From an uncultured Lachnospiraceae bacterium (GTDB taxonomy: Bacteria > Bacillota > Clostridia > Lachnospirales > Lachnospiraceae), in contig CAJUEX010000009.1 in the NCBI GenBank assembly GCA_910585715.1, forward strand, positions 27,334-91,333: a stretch of DNA of 64,000 nt. The letters run 5' to 3'. The translations under genes and the position numbers were made by a program. Shown here in pieces: positions 24,754 through 31,505 of this stretch. Under the pieces are notes generated by a model, which had not been told where the DNA came from, searched no databases, and saw only the letters and a list, made by a program, of their open reading frames with translations. Each line of letters opens with the position of its first letter. The first letter of the stretch is position 1.

Positions 24754-25890
24754 TTATTTTGCCGGCTTGTATGTATTTTTATATTTTGGATCCTTTAATA
24801 CAGGTTTTTTTCCGGTTAGTTTGTAGGATGCCGCATTGGTGCCGGCTTCTTTGCCTAAAATATTCAGACCCTTCTGAGTCAGATGGATGCCGTCTTCCTG
24901 ATAATAGCCGGCTTTAAAGGAAGCAGCTTTTAAAGATACCAGGACAAAATCCTGATTGTTCCTGCATAAGTCTGTTTGGGCCTTTACTATATCTTTATAT
25001 AAGTCCGGGTCTTTGGCATAGCTGCCTATGCGGATTAAAAGGCATTTTTCTACGGGACAGGTTTTTTGCAGATTGCGAAACATCTGTGTAATTCTTTTTT
25101 TGTAGAAGCTCTGGCTTGTTCCGGCAAATCCGTCATTTTCCCCCTGCATGAAGACCAGATAGCAGTTTTCTACTTTCAGTCCTCTTGCTTTCAGTGCTTT
25201 TTGTGCCTGTTTTACTCTGGCGGCCACTTCTTTATAATGAATGGTGCTCCAGCTGACACAGCCGGAACCGGTAACGGTGGCGCTGACAGCTACTACGGGA
25301 GTCTGGGTTTTTTGATAATATGCCTGCACAAAGGCAGTAACCATGGAACCGGTGCGAAGCCCGCTGTCGTTTAAGCTGTTTCTGTCCTGTCCCATACCAA
25401 ATGGCTCTTTTAGCGGTGAAAGACTGCCGGCATGGGTAACAGTCCTGCTTTCATAACCGGCCCCCTCCGGAAGCTTGGGAATGCCGCTTAAACTGCCTCG
25501 TCCTGTCATATTGCTTTGTCCGGCAAAAACAATTAAATCTACAGTATCCCTAACCTTAATGCGGCAGCGGTAAGTTTTCTTGCCGCAGGAAGCGGTAATG
25601 ACAGTAGTACCGGCTGATTTTGCCTTTACCTGACCGAAAGAGGAAACAGAGGCAATTTTTTTATTTTTGCTGGAAAACTTTACGGTTCCTCCGGCATTCT
25701 TCAATTTCAGTTCTACGGTTTCTCCTTTTAGAAGAGATTTTTTTGAATAATTTAAAGAAGGTCTTCCTGCTGCTTCTGCAACGGATATGTCTGCAGATAT
25801 ATCTGTAACTGCATTGCAAAATGAAAGCGGCGGAAATAAAAATAATGTGAATGCCCATAGAATCCACAGGATTTTTCGATGTGTAGCCAT
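24754..25890 (-). CDS. Secreted sialate O-acetylesterase-like SGNH hydrolase with Ig-like domain (copy 2)
   Basis: A 378-residue paralogue with the same order: signal peptide, Ig-like repeat (TVKFSSKNKKIASVSSFGQ), then the esterase (IVFAGQSNMTGRG, VFMQGENDGF, DGIHLTQKGLN). The two proteins agree in layout but have clearly diverged, so the duplication is old and both copies seem maintained. Start ATG 25890 has a G-rich ribosome site. Likely first gene of a two-gene operon. Confidence 0.88.
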   Translation of the reverse strand: MATHRKILWILWAFTLFLFPPLSFCNAVTDISADISVAEAAGRPSLNYSKKSLLKGETVELKLKNAGGTVKFSSKNKKIASVSSFGQVKAKSAGTTVITASCGKKTYRCRIKVRDTVDLIVFAGQSNMTGRGSLSGIPKLPEGAGYESRTVTHAGSLSPLKEPFGMGQDRNSLNDSGLRTGSMVTAFVQAYYQKTQTPVVAVSATVTGSGCVSWSTIHYKEVAARVKQAQKALKARGLKVENCYLVFMQGENDGFAGTSQSFYKKRITQMFRNLQKTCPVEKCLLIRIGSYAKDPDLYKDIVKAQTDLCRNNQDFVLVSLKAASFKAGYYQEDGIHLTQKGLNILGKEAGTNAASYKLTGKKPVLKDPKYKNTYKPAK

Positions 25891-26133
25891 AAGAACCCCC
25901 TGTATTGTATAATGGAATATATTTGTCTTCCAGTTTACTAGGACTAGGGAGGTTTTTCAACAAAAATTGTATTAAATTGCGGAAAAAAGTAATAGTGTGG
26001 TGTTTTTTGAAAAAATATTAAGAAATGCAAAAGTTCCGCTTCCCGTTCTTTACAAATACAAAAGGAACTTATATAATAAAGTAATACAAAAAAGTAATAA
26101 AAATTCAACAATTGAAGAATGAGAGGACAGGCT

Positions 26134-26619
26134 ATGAAAAAAACGAAAATACGCATAAAAAGAACAATATCCCTTTTACTGACCCTTTCTCTGATTATAA
26201 CCCTTTGGGGAGGGATGGGAACAGAAGCACAGGCGGCATCCGCCAATAAATACGGCACATATACAGGTTCTAAGCCGGACAAGTACAGCTATACTGGAAA
26301 TACGGTGCATATTATGCCAAAGAAGGTATTTTATTCCAAATCCAACGGTAAGCTTTATTATTATGCTTATGTTTACAATAATACAGATAAGACTATATAC
26401 GGAATGAAGGATTTGAAGATTACAGTCAGAACTTCTTCCAATAAAAGAATTGCTTCCAAGACATTTTATAAAGGGAAAAAGAAAAAAATGACTATTAATC
26501 CCGGATCTTATAAGACGATTTGCTTTGTGTTTGAAAAGAAATACATCAAAAATAAAAAGTTTTATTTTGGCACTGCGAAAAAGCTAAGAACGCAGGCTGA
26601 GTTTGTTTATTACATTTAA
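26134..26619 (+). CDS. Small secreted protein of unknown function
   Basis: A 161-residue protein with a basic N-terminus, a hydrophobic helix and an AQA signal-peptidase site near residue 35. The mature part is a Lys/Tyr-rich beta-type domain (VYNNTDKTIYGMKDLKITV, with a VFEKKYI block), reminiscent of surface-attached accessory domains but not assignable. GAGAGG lies upstream of ATG 26134; an in-frame ATG at 26119 has no ribosome site. The next gene starts two bases after its stop. Confidence 0.75.
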   Translation: MKKTKIRIKRTISLLLTLSLIITLWGGMGTEAQAASANKYGTYTGSKPDKYSYTGNTVHIMPKKVFYSKSNGKLYYYAYVYNNTDKTIYGMKDLKITVRTSSNKRIASKTFYKGKKKKMTINPGSYKTICFVFEKKYIKNKKFYFGTAKKLRTQAEFVYYI

Positions 26620-26621
26620 CT

Positions 26622-28244
26622 ATGAAGAAAGTAACTGGAACATCCATATTAAAGGGTATTGCAATCGGCAGGATTCTGTTTTATCAAAAAAGAGAGCAAC
26701 AGATAAAACCTGTTAAGGTTACAGATGTCCGGACGGAAAAAAAACGGTATGAAGAAGCAAGGAAAACAGCAGTCCTGCAATTGAAAGAACTGCAGAAAAA
26801 AGCGGAAAAAGAAGTGGGACCGATGGATGCCGGAGTATTTGAAGCCCATGCTGTAATGGTAGAGGATGAAGATTATGCGGATTCTGTTTTAAAGATTATT
26901 GAAACACAGCAGGTAAATGCAGAATTTGCAGTGGCAATTACCGGAGACGACTTTTTTAAGATGTTTTCCGGGATGGATGATGACTTTTTTAAGGCACGGG
27001 CGGCAGATGTAAAGGATGTTTCTGAAAGGCTTATTGATATTCTGTCAGGGAAAGGAAATGCCGGAAATCTGGTGAATGAGCCTGTTATTGTTGTGGCGGA
27101 TGAGTTATCGCCCAGCGAAACTATTCAAATGGACAAAGGAAAGCTGCTTGGATTTGTGACGAGGCAGGGCTCCGCCAATTCCCATACGGCAATTCTGGCA
27201 AAGACCATGGACATTCCGGCGTTGATAGGAGTAGATATCAAAAAAGAGTGGAATGGCAAAACGGCAATCATTGACGGATATTTGGGGAATTTGTATATTG
27301 AGCCGGATAAGGAAATATATAATCAAATGAGGGCTCATTTGGAAGAAGACCAAAAAGCCAAAGCATTGCTCCGGGAACTAAGAGGAAAAGAAGACGTAAC
27401 GCTGGATGGAAAAAAGATAAAATTGTATGCAAATATTGGAAGTGTAAGTGATGTGGCAAGCGTGCTTGCCAATGATGCTGCCGGAATCGGGCTTTTTAGA
27501 AGCGAGTTTCTTTATCTGGAGGCAAAGGATTATCCAAGTGAGGAAAGCCAGTTTCAGGCATATAAAGCCGTAGCGGAAAATATGGCAGGCAAAGAAGTGA
27601 TTATCAGGACACTGGACATTGGCGCTGATAAGCAGGCGGATTACTTTCAACTGGAAAGGGAAGAAAATCCGGCAATGGGTTACCGGGCAATTCGCATATG
27701 TCTGGAGCAGCCGGAGATTTTTAAAACACAGCTTCGCGCATTGCTGAGGGCAAGTGCATTTGGAAATATTTCCATTATGTATCCAATGATTATCTCTGTG
27801 GAAGAGGTGCGTAAGATTAAGGGAATTGTAGAGTCGGTTAAGGCAGAACTGGATGCACAGGAAATTCCTTACGGGGAGTTTGAGCAGGGAATTATGATTG
27901 AAACTCCCGCTGCTGTTATGATTAGTGATTTATTGGCAGAAGAAGTGGACTTTTTCAGCATCGGAACAAACGATTTAACGCAATATATATTGGCGATTGA
28001 CCGTCAGAACAGAAAGCTGGATGGTATTTACGATTCTCATCATCCTGCAGTGCTTCGCATGATTCAGATGACTGTTGAAAACGGCCATAAGCACGGTTGT
28101 CAGGTAGGCATCTGCGGAGAGCTTGCGGCTGACCCTGCATTGACAAGAACATTTCTTAAGATGGGAATTGACGAGCTTTCCGTGCCTCCATCCCTTGTAC
28201 TGCCTATTCGAAAGAATATACGGGAAATGGAGCTGGGGGAATGA
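26622..28244 (+). CDS. ptsI: Phosphoenolpyruvate-protein phosphotransferase (PTS enzyme I)
   Basis: A 540-residue cytoplasmic enzyme that passes phosphate from PEP to HPr. The phosphorylated His lies in RQGSANSHTAILAKTMDIPA; the PEP-binding barrel has DIGADKQADYFQ, ENPAMGYRAIRI and GICGELAAD with the conserved Cys. The length is slightly below the usual 570. No ptsH or sugar-specific component is adjacent. It has no clear ribosome site of its own, so translation may depend on the gene ending two bases earlier. Confidence 0.95.
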   Translation: MKKVTGTSILKGIAIGRILFYQKREQQIKPVKVTDVRTEKKRYEEARKTAVLQLKELQKKAEKEVGPMDAGVFEAHAVMVEDEDYADSVLKIIETQQVNAEFAVAITGDDFFKMFSGMDDDFFKARAADVKDVSERLIDILSGKGNAGNLVNEPVIVVADELSPSETIQMDKGKLLGFVTRQGSANSHTAILAKTMDIPALIGVDIKKEWNGKTAIIDGYLGNLYIEPDKEIYNQMRAHLEEDQKAKALLRELRGKEDVTLDGKKIKLYANIGSVSDVASVLANDAAGIGLFRSEFLYLEAKDYPSEESQFQAYKAVAENMAGKEVIIRTLDIGADKQADYFQLEREENPAMGYRAIRICLEQPEIFKTQLRALLRASAFGNISIMYPMIISVEEVRKIKGIVESVKAELDAQEIPYGEFEQGIMIETPAAVMISDLLAEEVDFFSIGTNDLTQYILAIDRQNRKLDGIYDSHHPAVLRMIQMTVENGHKHGCQVGICGELAADPALTRTFLKMGIDELSVPPSLVLPIRKNIREMELGE

Positions 28245-28351
28245 ACCGGATCGGGAAGGAAAGAAAATAGGCAAGGTGGCATACCACAATACAAGGGAAA
28301 TATTTGAGAATGGTAGGATAATCAATTTTACAGGTGATTTTTTTAATCGTA

Positions 28352-28513
28352 CTTACTGCCAAGTAATTTAATTTTTTATCTGCCTGCTCTCATGATTCAT
28401 ATGATAGTCTTCACGATAAATCAGTTGGGAAACAGGAACGATTTCATAACTTTGTTCCTTTAAATTTGTAATCATGGAATCTACACCATAGTCCTTCCAG
28501 TCTAGACTATCCA
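28352..28513 (-). pseudogene. Fragment of the polysaccharide deacetylase gene (partial duplicate)
   Basis: About 160 bases repeat the 3' end of the deacetylase gene at 30326, including the shared sequence beyond its stop. The fragment encodes DSLDWKDYGVDS joined directly to MITNLKEQ; the about 96 bases between these in the intact gene are missing. Many substitutions are present, so the copy is old. It marks the left edge of a 2-kb island whose right edge is the intact gene. Confidence 0.85.
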
Positions 28514-28589
28514 CACACGTTATAAAAATAAAGTAGTCGAAGAATTTATTTCTTTGGCTATTTTTTGTTAAATTAGTGGAGGACAAGCT

Positions 28590-28861
28590 ATGGCTAAGAA
28601 TAAGAGAGAACTAAAAAGTATTCAGAAAACAATACAGCCTCCATTCAGGGGAAAGTTAAAAAGAAACATAATAAAAATTCTGTAGCAGGAGAAAATGAGT
28701 ATTCTGCAATTTCTTTGGAAAATATGTATTTGTGGGAAAAAGAAATGGAATATACAGAAGAGAACCGGCAGGATATGATTAAAACAGGGCTCCGCTACAT
28801 GAAGATAGTTGCAGATAAGGAATTTGCATATACAGCATATACATATGCAAAAAGAGTATGA
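28590..28861 (+). pseudogene. Frameshifted small gene of unknown function
   Basis: GGAGG precedes ATG 28590. The first frame gives MAKNKRELKSIQKTIQPP and stops early. A one-base frame change near 28640 opens a second protein-like frame running to TGA 28861 (IQGKVKKKHNKNSV, then a helical acidic segment with ENMYLWEKEMEYTEE and TGLRYMKIVADKEFAY). The combined product would be about 90 residues. I do not recognise it. Confidence 0.55.
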
Positions 28862-28918
28862 AACGGAATACTTCCTGAAGGAAAGCATTTAGGATGGGGA
28901 CCATGTACTATACTTTTC

Positions 28919-28984
28919 ATGTCGATTAGTATAGTTGCCTGCTATATTTGCCAATGGTTAGACGGAAAGAACGACAATAGTTAG
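28919..28984 (+). pseudogene. Decayed small membrane toxin (21-codon remnant)
   Basis: The frame encodes SIVACYICQWLDGKNDNS, clearly related to the intact peptide at 29281 (GYYVCKWLDGNDSDN). The copy lacks the first residues and about three codons of the helix, and has no ribosome site or promoter at the right place. A terminator (29018-29043) and an antisense promoter (29090-29118), both matching the intact copy in layout, remain. Confidence 0.65.
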
Positions 28985-29017
28985 CCTTGGTCTGCTCAAC
29001 CGTAAAAAGGAGAAGAA

Positions 29018-29043
29018 AACCCAGAGGGTGCCACCTCTGGGTT
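29018..29043. terminator. Hairpin after the decayed toxin
   Basis: AACCCAGAGG (29018-29027) pairs with CCTCTGGGTT (29034-29043), followed by TTCGTTTT. It would also lie within the antisense transcript. Confidence 0.7.
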
Positions 29044-29089
29044 TTCGTTTTGCCCACACTTTGTATGATGGCATCATTTTCCTAGGCGT

Positions 29090-29118
29090 AGTATAGCATA
29101 TGCCCACGAGAAAATCAG
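29090..29118 (-). promoter_or_regulatory. Antisense (antitoxin-type) promoter facing the decayed toxin
   Basis: On the minus strand CTGATT (29118-29113), 17 bases, TATACT (29095-29090). Aligned with the promoter at 29486-29514 of the intact module, it appears homologous. Confidence 0.55.
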
Positions 29119-29203
29119 TTATTCCTGTTTTTTGCATAACTTATGTATGAGATTAATGCGAGGAAAAATGAAAAGGCGAGGGAAGAGTTTCTTCCGGAAT
29201 GGA

Positions 29204-29232
29204 TTGTGACTGTCGAAATATTTTGATATAAT
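29204..29232 (+). promoter_or_regulatory. Promoter of the small membrane toxin
   Basis: TTGTGA (29204-29209), 17 bases, TATAAT (29227-29232). The start codon follows about 42 bases after the expected transcription start. Confidence 0.75.
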
Positions 29233-29280
29233 ACAGTTGTTGTCGCACCCAATCTGGCAACAGAAAGGGGGTGTGTCATT

Positions 29281-29376
29281 TTGGAAATCATTATATCTTT
29301 TCTTGTTTCCGTTGTGGCAAGTATGGTTGGCTACTATGTTTGCAAATGGTTAGACGGAAATGACAGCGACAATTAG
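29281..29376 (+). CDS. Small membrane peptide, probable type I toxin (31 aa)
   Basis: A TTG-started 31-codon gene after AAAGGGGGTG, encoding MEIIISFLVSVVASMVGYYV followed by CKWLDGNDSDN: one membrane helix with a short charged tail. Peptides of this kind, ending in CKWLDG, are common in Firmicutes. Here it has its own sense promoter (29204), a terminator (29409) and a convergent antisense promoter (29486), the full plan of a type I toxin-antitoxin module. Toxicity is inferred, not shown. Confidence 0.7.
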   Translation: MEIIISFLVSVVASMVGYYVCKWLDGNDSDN

Positions 29377-29479
29377 CCTGACGGATGCTCTACCGTACAA
29401 AATGAGAAGAATCCCCAGTAGCGGCCACTACTGGGGATTCGTTTTGTGTGTCATTTGGACACTACATCTTTTCTTAGCT
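29377..29479 (-). ncRNA. Predicted antisense antitoxin RNA
   Basis: Transcription from the promoter at 29486-29514 should begin near 29479 and run leftward across the toxin terminator hairpin into its 3' end. The left boundary is a guess; the hairpin 29409-29440 followed on this strand by TTCTTCTCATTTT could end it. Confidence 0.5.
29409..29440. terminator. Terminator of the small membrane toxin
   Basis: A perfect 13-bp stem, GAATCCCCAGTAG with its complement, and a 6-base loop, followed by GTTTTG. It is T-rich enough on both strands to act in either direction. Confidence 0.75.
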
Positions 29480-29485
29480 GATGCT

Positions 29486-29514
29486 ATTATAACATATGCA
29501 CTCAGCTAAATCAA
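29486..29514 (-). promoter_or_regulatory. Antisense (antitoxin) promoter
   Basis: On the minus strand TTGATT (29514-29509), 17 bases, TATAAT (29491-29486), near consensus and facing the toxin gene. No minus-strand ORF follows. Confidence 0.75.
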
Positions 29515-29593
29515 GTATTCCTGCTTTTTACCAAACTATACCAAATTATAGCAAAATTATAATAGATATCATATAGAGGTTTTTTGTCGGGGT

Positions 29594-29619
29594 CAAGGGA
29601 CAGAAAGTCCCTGTCCTTG
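29594..29619. repeat. Intergenic hairpin
   Basis: CAAGGGACAG pairs with CTGTCCTTG (one bulge). No T-run; function unknown. The surrounding 29520-29720 shows nothing else. Confidence 0.4.
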
Positions 29620-29722
29620 GCAAGCGTGGAAATTGCCAATGTTTATATGCTTACAAATACTTTGTAATACAAAAACACAAAAATGCAAAATTCAGGCTAA
29701 TAAATAAATTACAAACTGCATA

Positions 29723-29751
29723 TTAAAACTAATTGGACAGTGTATTATAAT
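29723..29751 (+). promoter_or_regulatory. Promoter of holin-like toxin 3
   Basis: A weak TTAAAA at the -35, 17 bases and a perfect TATAAT (29746-29751). A leader of nearly 200 nt follows, with GGAAGGAA and TTCCTTTCC able to pair. Confidence 0.5.
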
Positions 29752-29836
29752 AAAAAGGAAGGAAACATATTTGGCATCAAATTCCTTTCCGTTGAACAGA
29801 ACTGGTATTTTTGCAGGGAGGAGAGAGAAAACAAAG

Positions 29837-29899
29837 ATGTGTAAAACAATTAGTATCATCAACAACAATTTTATATATCAAAAAAGAACATTTTATTGA
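29837..29899 (+). CDS. Possible 20-codon leader peptide
   Basis: ATG 29837 opens a 20-residue frame (MCKTISIINNNFIYQKRTFY) behind GGGAGGAGAG, although the spacing of about 12 bases is long. It lies in the leader of holin-like toxin 3 and could control its translation. Weak evidence. Confidence 0.25.
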   Translation: MCKTISIINNNFIYQKRTFY

Positions 29900-29951
29900 G
29901 GCATATGATAGGCACTCTTTTTATTTCCAAATTTGAAAGGAGGAAATATAA

Positions 29952-30050
29952 ATGCAATACATTACATATGATGGTTTGATTCAAATTAGTACATTTGTTG
30001 TGATTTTAATCGGACTTGTTTACACAATATATAATAAAGGGAAAAAATAA
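29952..30050 (+). CDS. Putative holin-like type I toxin (32 aa)
   Basis: A 32-residue peptide beginning MQYITYDGLIQISTFVVIL and ending YNKGKK, with one membrane helix and a basic tail, similar to the holin-like toxins at 8694 and 9117 but on the plus strand. AAAGGAGG lies 8 bases before the ATG. A rightward promoter with a long leader precedes it (29723) and a leftward promoter faces it (30255), consistent with antisense control. Confidence 0.7.
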   Translation: MQYITYDGLIQISTFVVILIGLVYTIYNKGKK

Positions 30051-30120
30051 GCTGTCATTTAAAACTGCTATAGAGTATCTCTATTTAGTGATAAAAGTAA
30101 AAAAAGGAGGGCTCTAGATG

Positions 30121-30175
30121 AAGTGAATCCCTTTCGTTAGACTTTCATTTTTGTCTAATAAAAAGGGATTCACTT
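30121..30175. terminator. Strong two-part hairpin after holin-like toxin 3
   Basis: AAGTGAATCCCTTT (30121-30134) pairs with its complement (30162-30175), and TTAGAC with GTCTAA inside. There is no T-run outside the stem, so it may terminate weakly or protect the overlapping sense and antisense RNAs. Confidence 0.6.
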
Positions 30176-30254
30176 GACTGCAAAGATAAGATGATTATTT
30201 TAGCCTGATTAATTTGCAAGGAGGTACAACTTAGTACCACTTACCTTTAAAGGC

Positions 30255-30283
30255 ATTTTAGTACATATAAGTGAAAAAAACAA
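30255..30283 (-). promoter_or_regulatory. Predicted antisense promoter facing holin-like toxin 3
   Basis: On the minus strand TTGTTT (30283-30278), 17 bases, TAAAAT (30260-30255). The RNA would start near 30248, contain ACCTCC (anti-ribosome-site) and read toward the toxin. Confidence 0.5.
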
Positions 30284-30325
30284 TTAGTTTAAGGGGAAAA
30301 TTATATAAAGTTACTGCCAGGTAAT

Positions 30326-31117
30326 TTAATTTTTTATCTGCCTTCCCTCATGATTCATATGATAATCCTCCCGATAAATCAGTTGGGAAACAGGAACGAT
30401 TTCATAACCCTGTTCTTTTAAATTAGTAATCATGGCATCCAAAGCCTGAGCAGTATACTTGGCGCCGTTGTGGCAGAGGATGATACTGCCGTTGCCTAAA
30501 TGCTTATGCTGGGTGACGGTTTTTATAATAGAATCAACACCATAATCCTTCCAGTCCAGACTATCCACATCCCATTGTATTGTATAATAATTACATGCCT
30601 TTGCATTGGTTATGACATGATTGTCATAGTCTCCGTAAGGAGGACGGAACAGGAACATATCATATCCCGTCAGTTCCTTTACTTTGTTATGTACCTGCAT
30701 CAGTTCATCCTGACATTGCTCATCACTTAGCTGGGACATATTTTTATGGTTTTCACTGTGGTTTCCCAGGTCGTGTCCAGCGGCAAGAATTGCCTTCACA
30801 TCCTCCGGATAGGATTCCACCCAGCCTCCGGTCATAAAAAATGTTACGTGTACATTATGTTTTTTTAGTATTTCCAAAATAGTGGCAGTATCTTCATTTC
30901 CCCAAGCCGCATCGAAGCTCAGGGCTATTTTTTTTTCATCCGTTTCCACACAATAAACAGGAAGTTCTCTGCCATCCACACTATTGCTCACCGTTACGTT
31001 TTCAGAAGCATATTTGCCGATTGCCAGTGCCAGAAACAACATACCAAACCAAAAGAAACCGGATTTTACAAATTTCTTCAGGGTTTGAAAGAAATTTTCT
31101 TTTCCCATAAAATTCAC
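30326..31117 (-). CDS. Polysaccharide deacetylase, PdaB-like
   Basis: A 263-residue membrane-anchored CE4 deacetylase: one N-terminal helix (about 18-38), then the catalytic domain. The catalytic Asp is in ALSFDAAWGNED, the metal site H-x3-H in GNHSENHKNMS, and FRPPYGDYD, WDVDSLDW and ILCHNG complete the fold. Such enzymes deacetylate peptidoglycan or related sugars and are often sporulation genes in Clostridia. A partial duplicate lies at 28352-28513, so this gene is the right border of the decayed island. Confidence 0.92.
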   Translation of the reverse strand: MNFMGKENFFQTLKKFVKSGFFWFGMLFLALAIGKYASENVTVSNSVDGRELPVYCVETDEKKIALSFDAAWGNEDTATILEILKKHNVHVTFFMTGGWVESYPEDVKAILAAGHDLGNHSENHKNMSQLSDEQCQDELMQVHNKVKELTGYDMFLFRPPYGDYDNHVITNAKACNYYTIQWDVDSLDWKDYGVDSIIKTVTQHKHLGNGSIILCHNGAKYTAQALDAMITNLKEQGYEIVPVSQLIYREDYHMNHEGRQIKN

Positions 31118-31337
31118 CGTATATATCCTATTGCCATAATATATGACAGAAACGGCTTTTCCTATTCCCAGTACTTTATTGACATATTATAACATAAGAT
31201 AAATACAATGGAAATTTGGACATGACATAATTGTCAATGGATAAAAATTAGTAAATTTTCACAAAAAAAATTAAACATTTTAACGAAGGCTGGACAAGTA
31301 AAAAACGAAATGTTACAATACAATTCCTTTCCAAGAC

Positions 31338-31354
31338 GTGATATGTTCTATCAC
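31338..31354. promoter_or_regulatory. Short inverted repeat, possible operator
   Basis: GTGATA and TATCAC separated by 5 bases, in the 388-base gap before the surface protein gene. No promoter with good -35 and -10 spacing could be tied to it. Confidence 0.35.
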
Positions 31355-31389
31355 AATTTCCCAAATGCAGACAAAAAATACAAAGAAAA

Positions 31390-31466
31390 GGGGTGATATC
31401 AAGCATCAGAAAAGATGGGGGGACCAGACCATGCAGAATAGGCCAAAATGGCAATGATATTGCCCC
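31390..31466 (+). promoter_or_regulatory. Structured 5' leader with three-way-junction shape
   Basis: GGGGTGATATCA (31390-31401) pairs over all 12 positions with TGATATTGCCCC (31455-31466), using one U-G and one G-U pair. It encloses two small hairpins (CATC/GATG at 31404-31417, GCCA/TGGC at 31442-31452) and a purine-rich joint GGGGGGACCAGACC. It ends 39 bases before the start of the surface protein. The shape is riboswitch-like, but I recognise no class. Confidence 0.45.
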
Positions 31467-31505
31467 TTGGCAGCAAAGACAAATCATAAAAAAGAGAGGA
31501 AGAAT

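Noticed and set aside
29837..30120. ATG-AAG-TGA mini-frame with AAAAAGGAGGG at 30118
   Set aside because: A two-codon frame leading into a hairpin cannot be distinguished from chance.
31390..31466. Known riboswitch classes (c-di-GMP-I, c-di-GMP-II, purine, THF) for the leader
   Set aside because: The three-way shape fits loosely but the conserved bases of each class are missing.
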